Shown here: one piece after another, positions 52,786 through 61,339 of the stretch
How the letters are laid out: every line of letters begins with the position of its first letter
Position numbering within the stretch: the first letter of the stretch is position 1
DNA from: Desulfosoma sp.
Lineage (GTDB): Bacteria > Desulfobacterota > Syntrophobacteria > Syntrophobacterales > DSM-9756
Length of the DNA: 64,000 nucleotides
Assembly (NCBI GenBank): GCA_037481875.1
Contig: JBBFKY010000005.1
Location: 163,934-227,933, forward strand
Direction of reading: 5' to 3'
The notes under the pieces: generated by a model
Database searches by the model: none
Told to the model about the DNA's origin: nothing
The model's input: the letters and a program-made list of their open reading frames with translations, nothing else
Program-made: the position numbers and the translations under genes

Positions 52786-54111
52786 GTGCGACGACCCATT
52801 ATTCATGGGCCTCTTCCCGGACCCAAGGCCCAAGCTCTGACCGCCAAGGATCATACCTATGTCTCTCCGTCCTACACGCGCATTTACCCTCTTGTGGCGG
52901 AAAAGGGCCAGGGGGTCTGGGTGGAGGATGTGGATGGAAACCAGTTCTTGGACTTTACGGCAGGCATTGCGGTATGTGCCACGGGCCATTGTCATCCGCG
53001 CGTCGTGAAGGCTGTTCAAGAACAAGCCCAGCGGTTGCTTCACATGTCAGGGACGGATTTTTACTACACACCGCAGATTCGCTTGGCGGAAAAGCTCTCT
53101 TCACTTCTTCCTCAAAAAGATCCCTACAAGGTCTATTTCGGCAATTCCGGTGCAGAAGCGGTGGAAGCGGCTTTCAAGCTGGCTCGATGGCATACGCGCC
53201 GGGAACTCAACATCGCCTTTTTCGGGGCCTTTCACGGCAGAACCATGGGCGCTCTGTCTTTGACCGCCAGCAAGACCATTCAAAAGAAACATTATCATCC
53301 CTTTGTTCCAGGCATTACGCATATTCCTTATCCCTATTGCTATCGCTGTCCATACAATCTCACTTATCCATCGTGCGATCTGGAATGCGTACGCTGGATA
53401 GAAGAAACCCTGTTTCGAACCACCATGCCCCCTGAAGAAGTGGCGGCTATCTTTGTGGAACCCATTCAGGGGGAAGGCGGTTACATTGTCCCGCCGCCGG
53501 AATTTCATAAGCGCCTTCAGGCCATCGCCCACAAGTACGGTATCCTTTATGTGGCCGATGAAGTGCAGACAGGAATCGGTCGAACGGGCAAAATGTTCGC
53601 CATGGAACATTTCGGTGTTGTGCCGGATATCATTGCCCTGGCTAAGGGCATCGCTTCCGGGCTGCCTCTAGGAGCCATGATGGCTCCTACAAGCATCATG
53701 ACGTGGGAAGCCGGAAGCCATGCGTCCACCTTTGGAGGCAATCCTCTTTCGTGCATGGCCGCATTGGAAACCCTGGCTCTGGTGGAATCCAGTCTTATGG
53801 AGAACGCGGCCGTCAACGGGCGCCGGCTTTTGGAAGGTTTGCGTCGATTGCAGCAGGATTGGGAATGCCTCGGCGATGTTCGCGGACTGGGGCTCATGGT
53901 GGGCGTGGAACTGGTCAAAGACCGGCATACAAAGGAGAGGGCGAGTGAGTGGCGAAACGGCCTCATTCAGGAAGCTTTTCAAAAGGGGCTCCTCCTTTTG
54001 GGATGCGGGGAAAACACCGTGCGTTTTTGTCCGGCTCTTACCGTGTCCGCGGATGAGGTGGACTGTGCTTTGGAACTTTTTGAAACAGCCCTTCGCGCTT
54101 TATTTCGTTGA
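52786..54111 (+). CDS. Class III PLP aminotransferase (GABA/acetylornithine type)
   Basis: A fold-type I class III aminotransferase of the acetylornithine/4-aminobutyrate group. The 441-residue protein has GNSGAEAVEAAFKLAR, FFGAFHGRTMGALS, the PLP aspartate region YVADEVQTGIGRTG, and IIALAKGIASGLPLGAM with the Schiff-base lysine. A cysteine-rich insertion, YCYRCPYNLTYPSCDLEC, is common in deltaproteobacterial and archaeal homologues. The start is GTG 52786 with GAGGAGGTG just upstream. It is divergent from tetR, and the operator lies between them, so it may be part of the same regulon. The substrate cannot be named. Confidence 0.87.
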   Translation: MRRPIIHGPLPGPKAQALTAKDHTYVSPSYTRIYPLVAEKGQGVWVEDVDGNQFLDFTAGIAVCATGHCHPRVVKAVQEQAQRLLHMSGTDFYYTPQIRLAEKLSSLLPQKDPYKVYFGNSGAEAVEAAFKLARWHTRRELNIAFFGAFHGRTMGALSLTASKTIQKKHYHPFVPGITHIPYPYCYRCPYNLTYPSCDLECVRWIEETLFRTTMPPEEVAAIFVEPIQGEGGYIVPPPEFHKRLQAIAHKYGILYVADEVQTGIGRTGKMFAMEHFGVVPDIIALAKGIASGLPLGAMMAPTSIMTWEAGSHASTFGGNPLSCMAALETLALVESSLMENAAVNGRRLLEGLRRLQQDWECLGDVRGLGLMVGVELVKDRHTKERASEWRNGLIQEAFQKGLLLLGCGENTVRFCPALTVSADEVDCALELFETALRALFR

Positions 54112-54313
54112 ACAAAACAGAAGTTTTTAACAGTCAGGTCATTTCGCGTTTTTTTTCACGTTTCCAGGCGAAACATGGGTGAACCTGGGTTGCCTCTTCC
54201 ATGAAGCCTGACCAAGGTCTTCACCTCACGAATCCCTGAATCTGCCCGGTGAAGATTCAATATTCCCGAAAGCTGGTCTTTCAATTTAGAGTGATTCCAG
54301 CCCAGAGCGTAGG

Positions 54314-54458
54314 GGCACGGCGCGCCGAGCCCATATACTCAAACCCTTTGGTTTCCTGGGAGCGAAGAGCTCTGAGCCGCCAAATACGGGCGGAACGCCG
54401 GCGCTTCCGGAAGAAAACAAGGTTTCAGGCTTGCGGGGGCGAGGCGCCGCCTCGTCCC
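54314..54458. repeat. GC-rich palindromes upstream of the dsr operon
   Basis: The 883-base gap (54112-54994) lacks a supported gene. It holds GGC-A-CGGC (54314-54321) pairing with GCCG-A-GCC (54324-54331), and GGGGCGAGGCG (54436-54446) pairing with CGCCTCGTCCC (54448-54458) with one G-U pair. The second is related to the copy at 50760-50782. From 54480 to about 54860 I see nothing else definite. Confidence 0.7.
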
Positions 54459-54863
54459 TACCTTGAAATGACATAAAAAACCTTGTTGTTGCGAGTCTTC
54501 GGAGAGGCTCTAGGCGGACCTAAGTACTCACCCGTGCCCTGCCTGATGGACCAACCTAGCGGCAAACAAGCCGGTATTTCGGTGCAAGCCCTGCCAATGC
54601 CCCGTTCCATGAGAAAGCATCGGCGCCCCATTGGTATATCCCTTGGTGGGATTTGTCAGTTGAAGGACACGAAGCACATCTTCCCAAAAACCTCGCTGGT
54701 CACCCTCGAACGTCGGAGGTGCGGCCTTGAGCCATGCTTTTTGAATGCGCGAAAATCCTTGACCCTGCCAAAGGGCCGTTCCTATAATTCATCCGCTTTT
54801 GTCGCCTTTATGGGGAAGGTTCTTCAAAGCTTTGTGCATTCTTCAGCGAAGGTTTTCAAAAGC

Positions 54864-54892
54864 TTGACACATTTCTTTGCTTTTTCTATAGT
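54864..54892 (+). promoter_or_regulatory. Strong sigma-70 promoter ahead of the RsbRD-like/dsrMKJOP genes
   Basis: TTGACA (54864-54869) and TATAGT (54887-54892) have the ideal 17-base spacing. Transcription should start near 54899, about 95 bases before the first gene. This fits high expression of a core energy-metabolism operon. Confidence 0.75.
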
Positions 54893-54994
54893 GAGATACT
54901 TCACAAGATCAGCGCCGAAGCGCCCTTCTCGAACCCTTTTCGCGAAGGAAGGTTTGTTTCGGCCGAACCAGCCTTGAGCACAAACGGTGGCGAC

Positions 54995-55534
54995 ATGAGC
55001 TTCAGCCAGTATTTGGAACGTAATCAAAAGGCCATTCTGAAAGAATGGTTTCATTCGGTGGTGGAAACCTATCCTGAAGAAACGGCCAAGTTTCTGAAAA
55101 AAGAAAAAGATCCCTTTTCAAACCCTGTGGGGAGTTCCATCCTTGAGGGGATTCGGGGCATTTTTGCGCAGATCCTGGAAGGGCTGTCTTCCGACGAGGT
55201 GTTACCCTTTTTGGATCGAATCGTGCGCGTGCGCGCCGTCCAAGATTTTACACCCGCTCAGGCGGTCTCCTTCATGTTTTCTTTGAAGGACGTCGTGCGA
55301 GCTCAAACGGACAAAGACGGTCTTACCGCCCAGTATGCGGCTGAACTTGTGGGTTTTGAACGCACCGTGGATCGAGCGGCCCTGATGGCCTTCAACATCT
55401 ATATGCAATGTCGTGAACAGCTCTATCAGCTGCGCGTGGACGAGATCAAGAACAGGACCGGAAAACTTTTGGAGCGGGCTCAGGCCATATGGGAGAGCCG
55501 CCGTGCGGAAGACGGCTCCCGGGAGGAATCTTAA
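54995..55534 (+). CDS. RsbRD N-terminal-domain protein upstream of dsrM
   Basis: A helical sensor-type domain related to the N-terminal (globin-like) part of RsbR-family stressosome proteins. The 179-residue protein begins MSFSQYLERNQKAILKEWFHSVVETYP and contains FTPAQAVSFMFSLKDVVR; it has no STAS domain. The gene commonly precedes dsrMKJOP in sulfate reducers, and here it ends 32 bases before dsrM. A regulatory or assembly link with the Dsr complex is inferred, not shown. ATG 54995 has GGTGG close upstream. Confidence 0.75.
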   Translation: MSFSQYLERNQKAILKEWFHSVVETYPEETAKFLKKEKDPFSNPVGSSILEGIRGIFAQILEGLSSDEVLPFLDRIVRVRAVQDFTPAQAVSFMFSLKDVVRAQTDKDGLTAQYAAELVGFERTVDRAALMAFNIYMQCREQLYQLRVDEIKNRTGKLLERAQAIWESRRAEDGSREES

Positions 55535-55566
55535 CTATTTATTAACCAAAACGAGGTGGGGTGGTT

Positions 55567-56571
55567 ATGAACGCATCACAAGCCATGGTCTTTTCCCTTG
55601 TCGCCGTCGGGATCCTCGTGTGCCTCCCCCTGATCGGCGTGACGGCCGGGATGACGACCCTCTTTGCGGTCTTCATTCCCTATGCGGCCGTCGCTCTGTT
55701 TTTTATAGGGGTTGTGGCACGCGTGGTGCGATGGGCCCGATCGCCGGTCCCGTTCCGCATCCCGACCACCTGCGGGCAGCAAAAGAGCTTCCCCTGGATC
55801 AAGGCGGACCCCTTGGAGAATCCAACGGATACCAAAGGGGTGGTATTGCGCATGATTCTTGAGGTTTTGCTGTTCCGGTCCCTGTTTCGAAACACCCGGT
55901 TAGAGTTTTACGAAGGGCCGAAGATTCGGTATGCATCGGCCAAGTGGCTGTGGCTCGGAGCCATCGTGTTCCATTACTCCTTTTTGGTGGTTCTTCTCAG
56001 GCATCTTCGATTTTTCTCGGAACCTGTCACTCCTTTGGTCACGCTGTTGGAAAGCGTGGACGGCTTTCTGGAAGTGGGTTTGCCTCGGCTTTACATTTCC
56101 GGCCTGGCTCTGTTGGCCGGTGTGACCTATCTTTTCCTTCGCCGTGTCACCATTCCCCAGCTCAAGTACATTTCGCTGCCGTCGGACTACTTTCCCTTGT
56201 TCCTGATCTTCGCCGTCGCGGCAACCGGCCTGCTTATGCGCTACATTTACAAGGTAGACATCGTGGGGGTTAAGGAACTCACCATGGGGCTGGCCACCTT
56301 TCGCCCTGTGATTCCCGAAGGGATCGGGGTCATTTTCTATATTCATCTTTTCTTGGTCAGCGTGCTCTTTGCCTATTTCCCCTTTAGCAAACTGGTGCAC
56401 ATGGCTGGAGTTTTCCTGAGTCCTACAAGGAATCTTCCCAATAACAGCCGTATGGTGCGCCATATCAATCCTTGGAATTACCCGGTCAAGGTTCATACCT
56501 ATGAAGAGTATGAAGATGAATTCAGGGAAAAGATGATTGAAGCTGGTCTTCCAGTGGAAAAGAAGGAGTAA
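55567..56571 (+). CDS. dsrM: DsrM, membrane cytochrome b subunit of the DsrMKJOP complex
   Basis: DsrM is the NarI-like membrane haem b subunit that exchanges electrons with menaquinone and DsrK. The 334-residue protein has about six hydrophobic segments. Histidines HYSFLVVLLRHLRFF (about 137-148) and IHLFLVSVLF...LVHMAG (about 260-280) are likely haem ligands. The start at ATG 55567 is preceded by GAGGTGG; a GTG two codons earlier is less likely. dsrK follows two bases after the stop. Confidence 0.92.
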   Translation: MNASQAMVFSLVAVGILVCLPLIGVTAGMTTLFAVFIPYAAVALFFIGVVARVVRWARSPVPFRIPTTCGQQKSFPWIKADPLENPTDTKGVVLRMILEVLLFRSLFRNTRLEFYEGPKIRYASAKWLWLGAIVFHYSFLVVLLRHLRFFSEPVTPLVTLLESVDGFLEVGLPRLYISGLALLAGVTYLFLRRVTIPQLKYISLPSDYFPLFLIFAVAATGLLMRYIYKVDIVGVKELTMGLATFRPVIPEGIGVIFYIHLFLVSVLFAYFPFSKLVHMAGVFLSPTRNLPNNSRMVRHINPWNYPVKVHTYEEYEDEFREKMIEAGLPVEKKE

Positions 56572-56573
56572 AC

Positions 56574-58199
56574 ATGGCGAGCGTACCGAAACCCAGCGAA
56601 CTAGGCAAGGTGGACCATCGGCCGCCGCAAAAGCCTTGGACCGAAACGGTCCCGGAGTTTCGGCCCGGCACCTTTTGCTATGGGGCAAAGGCCAAAAACT
56701 TGGAAGTGGTCGGGTTGCCCAATCCTCGAGAATGGAACCCTGCGGATGAGGATTGGAAGCTACCCGATGACTGGAAAGACATCACCCTGAAGGGCATGAA
56801 GGATCGACTGGACAAATTCCGTTCCTTCAAGCTTTTCATGGACATCTGCGTGCGTTGCGGCGCCTGTGCTGACAAATGCCATTATTTCATCGGTTCCGGG
56901 GATCCCAAAAACATGCCGGTCTTGCGGGCGGAACTTATTCGCTCCATTTACCGCAATTATTTCACCGGCAGCGGCAAGATTCTGAAAAAATACGCCGGTG
57001 CCCGCGCCTTGACGGAACAAATCATCAAGGAATGGTTCTATTACTATTATCAATGCACGGAATGCCGACGTTGCTCCGTCTTTTGCCCCTACGGTATCGA
57101 TACGGCTGAAATCACCATGATGGGCCGTGAGCTGCTCAATGAACTGGGCTGCGGTATCGACTGGATCATGGGCCCTGTGGCCAACTGCTACATGAACGGA
57201 AACCACCTGGGGATACAGCCGCATGCTTTCAAAGACATGATCATGTTCTTTGTGGACGAGATCGAGGCGGTCACCGGTGTGCGCGTGGAACCCACGTTCA
57301 ACCGCAAGGGCGCTGAAGTCCTCTTCATCACCCCGTCGGGAGACGTCTTTGCCGATCCAGGAACCTACACCCTCATGGGGTACATGATGCTTTTCCATGA
57401 AATAGGCCTGGATTACACCTGGAGCACCTACGCTTCGGAGGGTGGCAATTTCGGCTTGTTCACGTCCCATGAGATGATGAAGCGCCTAAACGCCAAGATG
57501 TATGCCGAAGCGAAGCGCCTCAAGGTCAAATGGATTCTTGGCGGCGAATGCGGCCATATGTGGCGTGTCATCAACCAGTACATGGACACCATGAACGGCC
57601 CTGCGGATTTCCTGGAAGTGCCTAAATCCCCCATCACCGGCACGGTGTTTGAGAACGCCAAGAGCACCAAGATGGTTCATATTGCCGAATTCACGGCGGA
57701 TCTCATTCGCCACGGCAAGTTGAATCTGGATCCCAGCCGAAACGACAACAAGATCGTGACTTTCCACGACTCATGCAACCCATCTCGAGCCATGGGCCTG
57801 TTTGAGGAACCCCGTTACGTGCTGAAAGCTGTCTGCAACCATTTTTATGACATGCCCGAAAACACCATTCGCGAAAAGACCTTCTGCTGTGGATCCGGAT
57901 CGGGGCTTAACACCGACGAATTCATGGAAATGCGTATGCGCGGCGGGCTGCCTCGAGCCAACGCCGTCCGCTATGTCCATGAAAAGTACGGCGTGAACAT
58001 GCTGGCCTGCATCTGCGCCATTGACCGCGCCGTGCTGCCGCCCTTGATGAATTATTGGGTTCCGGGGGTGAATGTCACAGGACTTCACGAGCTGGTAGGC
58101 AACGCCCTTGTGATGAAAGGTGAAAAGAAGCGCACCACCGACCTCCGCTACGAACCCCTGCCGGGGATGGAAGAAGAGGAGGAGACCGAAGATGTATGA
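56574..58199 (+). CDS. dsrK: DsrK, HdrD-like iron-sulfur subunit
   Basis: DsrK is the cytoplasmic catalytic-type subunit related to heterodisulfide reductase HdrD; it is believed to reduce the DsrC trisulfide. The 541-residue protein has two [4Fe-4S] ferredoxin motifs, CVRCGACADKC and CTECRRCSVFCPYGID, and a C-terminal CCG domain with HDSCNPSRAMG and FCCGSGSGL, which can bind a non-cubane cluster. ATG 56574 has AAGGAG upstream. The stop overlaps dsrJ by eight bases. Confidence 0.95.
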   Translation: MASVPKPSELGKVDHRPPQKPWTETVPEFRPGTFCYGAKAKNLEVVGLPNPREWNPADEDWKLPDDWKDITLKGMKDRLDKFRSFKLFMDICVRCGACADKCHYFIGSGDPKNMPVLRAELIRSIYRNYFTGSGKILKKYAGARALTEQIIKEWFYYYYQCTECRRCSVFCPYGIDTAEITMMGRELLNELGCGIDWIMGPVANCYMNGNHLGIQPHAFKDMIMFFVDEIEAVTGVRVEPTFNRKGAEVLFITPSGDVFADPGTYTLMGYMMLFHEIGLDYTWSTYASEGGNFGLFTSHEMMKRLNAKMYAEAKRLKVKWILGGECGHMWRVINQYMDTMNGPADFLEVPKSPITGTVFENAKSTKMVHIAEFTADLIRHGKLNLDPSRNDNKIVTFHDSCNPSRAMGLFEEPRYVLKAVCNHFYDMPENTIREKTFCCGSGSGLNTDEFMEMRMRGGLPRANAVRYVHEKYGVNMLACICAIDRAVLPPLMNYWVPGVNVTGLHELVGNALVMKGEKKRTTDLRYEPLPGMEEEEETEDV

Positions 58200-58569
58200 T
58201 GCAAAGAAAATCGTTCCGGGAATTCTGATCTTTGTGGTGCTGTTCACCTTCCCCCTGTGGTCCAACTTGGGGAAGGCAGCCCCGGCGCCGAAAGTCGAGC
58301 TGCCGAAAACGGAAAAAGTCTGTGTCATGGACGCGGCCTACATGAAAACGGAACACATGGTGCTTCTCAACCAGTGGCGGGACCTGGTGGTTCGCGATGC
58401 CAACAGATTGTGGGTGGGGCCCGACGGTAAAGAACATGTCATGAGCCTGCAGAACGCTTGCATGAAATGCCATTCCAGCAAGGTGAAGTTCTGCGACCAG
58501 TGCCACAATTACGCCGGGGTCAAACCTTATTGCTGGCAGTGTCACATCGAGCCTAAGGAGAACATGTGA
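58192..58569 (+). CDS. dsrJ: DsrJ, periplasmic triheme cytochrome c
   Basis: DsrJ is a small triheme cytochrome c anchored in the membrane by its uncleaved signal. The 125-residue protein has an N-terminal hydrophobic segment (about residues 7-24), a cysteine at EKVCVMDAAYM that is a possible unusual haem ligand, and three CxxCH sites: CMKCH, CDQCH and CWQCH. The start at ATG 58192 lies within the dsrK 3' end. The stop overlaps the dsrO start. Longer frames from 58120 include dsrK sequence in another frame. Confidence 0.92.
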   Translation: MYDAKKIVPGILIFVVLFTFPLWSNLGKAAPAPKVELPKTEKVCVMDAAYMKTEHMVLLNQWRDLVVRDANRLWVGPDGKEHVMSLQNACMKCHSSKVKFCDQCHNYAGVKPYCWQCHIEPKENM

Positions 58570-59360
58570 TGGAAAAAAATCGCCGTGAATTCCTGAAGAT
58601 AGGCGGAATATCCGTCTTGGGGCTGAGTGCTCTGCCTGTCTTTCAGGCGCTCGCCCAAGAGAAAGGGCCTCGCTACAAACCCGACCCCAAGGCCCTCAAA
58701 GGGGCTCAGTGGGCCATGATCGTGGATATGAAGAAGTGCTGGGAACAGCAAGAAAAACGCCAATGCAAAGACTGCATTTTGGCATGCCACAAGATCCATA
58801 ATGTGCCGGATATTCCCGACCAAAAACGGGAAATCAAATGGATCTGGTTGGAAGAATACAAGCACGCTTTTCCGGACCAAGCCCATGAGTATGCTCCGGA
58901 AAAAGTCAAGGAAAGCCCCTTCATGCTTCTGTGCAACCATTGCAGCAATCCGCCCTGTGTGCGAGTGTGCCCTACCAAGGCCACATTCAAGCGTTCACAG
59001 GACGGCATTGTCATGATGGACTTTCACCGCTGCATCGGGTGCCGTTACTGCATGGCGGGCTGTCCCTACGGCGCTCGAAGCTTCAATTGGGGTGACCCTC
59101 GGCCCTATCTCAAGCCCGAAGACATCAACATGACATACCCGACACGTCGCAAAGGTGTGGTGGAAAAATGCACCTTCTGTTACGAACGTATCGATGAAGG
59201 CTTGCAGCCGGCGTGTGTGGAAGCTTGCAAGGTCAAGGCCCTGATCTTCGGCGATGTGACCAACCCCAATTCCGAAGTGCGCAAGATCCTTTCCGGCCAT
59301 TACAGTCTGCGCCGTAAGATCGAGCTGGGTACGGGGCCGAATGTTTACTACCTGATCTGA
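58569..59360 (+). CDS. dsrO: DsrO, periplasmic iron-sulfur protein with Tat signal
   Basis: DsrO is the periplasmic ferredoxin-type subunit with about four [4Fe-4S] clusters. The 263-residue protein begins MEKNRREFLKIGG, a twin-arginine Tat signal, and has cysteine sets CKDCILAC, CNHCSNPPCVRVC, CIGCRYCMAGC and CTFCYERIDEGLQPACVEAC. ATG 58569 is preceded by AAGGAG and overlaps dsrJ; a GTG codon just before is less likely. DsrP follows 12 bases later. Confidence 0.95.
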   Translation: MEKNRREFLKIGGISVLGLSALPVFQALAQEKGPRYKPDPKALKGAQWAMIVDMKKCWEQQEKRQCKDCILACHKIHNVPDIPDQKREIKWIWLEEYKHAFPDQAHEYAPEKVKESPFMLLCNHCSNPPCVRVCPTKATFKRSQDGIVMMDFHRCIGCRYCMAGCPYGARSFNWGDPRPYLKPEDINMTYPTRRKGVVEKCTFCYERIDEGLQPACVEACKVKALIFGDVTNPNSEVRKILSGHYSLRRKIELGTGPNVYYLI

Positions 59361-59372
59361 TGAGGGGACGAC

Positions 59373-60530
59373 ATGCTTGAAAAGGCTTTCAAAGGTGGAC
59401 AAAAGTACTGGAGCCTTCTGCTGGGCCTGGCGATCCTTTCAGGGGTCGGCTTCGCCTGCTTCATGCTCCAGCTCAACCAAGGCTTAAAAATCACCGGCAT
59501 GAGCCGGGATGTGTCCTGGGGGTTTTACATCGCTCAGTTCACTTTCCTGGTCGGAGTGGCCGCTTCGGCGGTCATGGTGGTGCTTCCCTACTATTTGCAC
59601 CATGTCAAGGAATTCGGCCGCATCACCATTTTGGGTGAATTTTTGGCGGTAAGCGCTGTGACCATGTGTCTTCTGTTTATCATCGTGGACCTTGGGCAGC
59701 CCATGCGTCTTCTGAACGTGCTGCTTCACCCGACACCCAATTCCATTCTCTTTTGGGACATGGTCGTTTTGAACGGCTATCTTTTCTTGAACGCCGTGAT
59801 CGGCTGGACCGTGTTGAGCGCCGAGCGCAAGGAAATGCCTCCGCCTGCGTGGGTCAAACCGCTTATCTACATCTCCATACCCTGGGCAGTGAGCATTCAC
59901 ACGGTGACGGCTTTCTTGTACGCCGGTCTTCCGGGTCGCCATTTCTGGTTGACGGCCATCATGGCCGCCCGCTTTTTGGCTTCGGCCTTCGCTTCCGGTC
60001 CTTCGCTTCTGATCCTTTTGTGCTTCCTCATTCGGAAGCGCACCAACTTCGATCCGGGTCCCTCGGCCATTGAAAAGCTCTCCAAGATTGTCACCTACGC
60101 CATGATCACCAGTGTGTTCTTCTTGCTGCTGGAAATCTTCACCGCGTTCTACAGCAAGATTCCGGGACACATGCACGGGTTTGTCTACCAGTTTGCCGGC
60201 TATGAAGGGCATGCGGAACTGGTGCCTTTCATGTGGCTTTCCGTGATCTTGTCGGTGATTGCTTTGGTTCTTCTGGTGCCGCCTCAATTTCGAAACAATG
60301 AAAAACTGCTGAAGATCGCCTGCCTTGCGGTCTTTTTCGGGCTGTATTTGGAAAAAGGTGTCGGGCTGGTGGTGACCGGCTTCATTCCCAATGTGTTCGA
60401 CAAGGTCACGCCGTATATCCCGACCGCTCCCGAACTGGCGATTACTTTGGGAGTATGGGCTACAGGTTTCCTGATCATGGCGGTGCTCTACAAGGTGGCC
60501 ATCGGTGTGAAGGAGGAAATTCGCGCCTAA
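59373..60530 (+). CDS. dsrP: DsrP, NrfD/PsrC-type membrane subunit
   Basis: DsrP is the polytopic membrane subunit that partners DsrO and interacts with menaquinone. The 385-residue protein has about ten hydrophobic segments, starting at SLLLGLAILSGVGFACFML and ending GVWATGFLIMAVLYKVA, in the layout of the NrfD/PsrC family. The start at ATG 59373 has GAGGGGAC upstream. The operon is closed by a strong hairpin 46 bases later. No dsrAB or dsrC gene is in the window; they are expected elsewhere. Confidence 0.94.
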   Translation: MLEKAFKGGQKYWSLLLGLAILSGVGFACFMLQLNQGLKITGMSRDVSWGFYIAQFTFLVGVAASAVMVVLPYYLHHVKEFGRITILGEFLAVSAVTMCLLFIIVDLGQPMRLLNVLLHPTPNSILFWDMVVLNGYLFLNAVIGWTVLSAERKEMPPPAWVKPLIYISIPWAVSIHTVTAFLYAGLPGRHFWLTAIMAARFLASAFASGPSLLILLCFLIRKRTNFDPGPSAIEKLSKIVTYAMITSVFFLLLEIFTAFYSKIPGHMHGFVYQFAGYEGHAELVPFMWLSVILSVIALVLLVPPQFRNNEKLLKIACLAVFFGLYLEKGVGLVVTGFIPNVFDKVTPYIPTAPELAITLGVWATGFLIMAVLYKVAIGVKEEIRA

Positions 60531-60575
60531 GGGCCTCTTCTGACCCCGTGGACTACTCCTCTTGACGAAACACAG

Positions 60576-60608
60576 GGAAAGGGCGCGGTACCTTACCGCG
60601 CCCTTTCC
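60576..60608 (+). terminator. Strong terminator after dsrMKJOP
   Basis: Perfect 15-base arms (60576-60590, starting GGAAAGGGCG, and 60594-60608, ending GCCCTTTCC) flank a 3-base loop. The following TTATTG is only weakly T-rich, but the stem is very stable. It lies 45 bases past dsrP and just before lipB. Confidence 0.8.
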
Positions 60609-60631
60609 TTATTGAAGGAGTCTTCGGCCTT

Positions 60632-61339
60632 ATGGTTCGCCTCTGGCGACTTGTCGACCTGGGTGTGCTTGACTACGACCAGGCTTTGCAGCTGCAACAC
60701 CGATGTGTGGACGCACGTAATCTTGGTGTCTTGGACCGAGACGTTTTTTTTCTTCTGGAACATCCAGCCGTGATTACCTGCGGACGTCGAGGGGGTACGG
60801 AACACTTGTGCGTGCCGTCCAGTGTCTTGAAAGCGCATGGGGTGCGCGTTCTTTCCGTGGAACGTGGTGGATCCATCACTTACCATGGGCCTGGACAGCT
60901 TGTGGGCTATCCCATTGTGCATCTTCCTTCGGCGGGTTGGAAAGCTGTGGAGTGGGTGACCGCCCTGGAAGAGGTTATGATTCGAACCGCCGCTCGATTC
61001 GGGGTCAAGGCCACACGAAACACTCGCAATCGAGGTGTGTGGGTCGGTGACAAAAAATTGGGAAGCATCGGCATTGCGGTCCGCCACGGTGTGAGTTTTC
61101 ACGGTTTCGCTTTGAATGTGAACAATTCTCTGGAACCTTTCGGCTGGATTCACCCCTGTGGCCTAGAAAATGTGAGCGTCACATCTCTCGCTTTGGAAAC
61201 CGGAACCATGTTATCTATGATTCAGGTGAAAGCTACGCTCACGGCCTGTGCTGAGCAAGTTTTGGACGTCCGTTTTGAAAGAACCGATCTCGAGGCGCTT
61301 TACGTTGCCATAGGAAAAAGGCCCGATGCGTCCGGATGA
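60632..61339 (+). CDS. lipB: Octanoyltransferase LipB
   Basis: LipB moves the octanoyl group from acyl carrier protein to the lipoyl domains of 2-oxoacid dehydrogenases and GcvH. The 235-residue protein has the motif RGGSITYHGPGQLVGYP, KLGSIGIAVRHGVSFHG with the conserved lysine, and IHPCGLENVSVTS with the catalytic cysteine. ATG 60632 has GAAGGAG eleven bases before. The end overlaps lipA by 14 bases. Confidence 0.95.
   Translation: MVRLWRLVDLGVLDYDQALQLQHRCVDARNLGVLDRDVFFLLEHPAVITCGRRGGTEHLCVPSSVLKAHGVRVLSVERGGSITYHGPGQLVGYPIVHLPSAGWKAVEWVTALEEVMIRTAARFGVKATRNTRNRGVWVGDKKLGSIGIAVRHGVSFHGFALNVNNSLEPFGWIHPCGLENVSVTSLALETGTMLSMIQVKATLTACAEQVLDVRFERTDLEALYVAIGKRPDASG

Noticed and set aside
54483..54977. 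164-codon plus-strand frame ahead of the dsr operon
   Set aside because: No ribosome-binding site, no domain, and it overlaps the consensus promoter.
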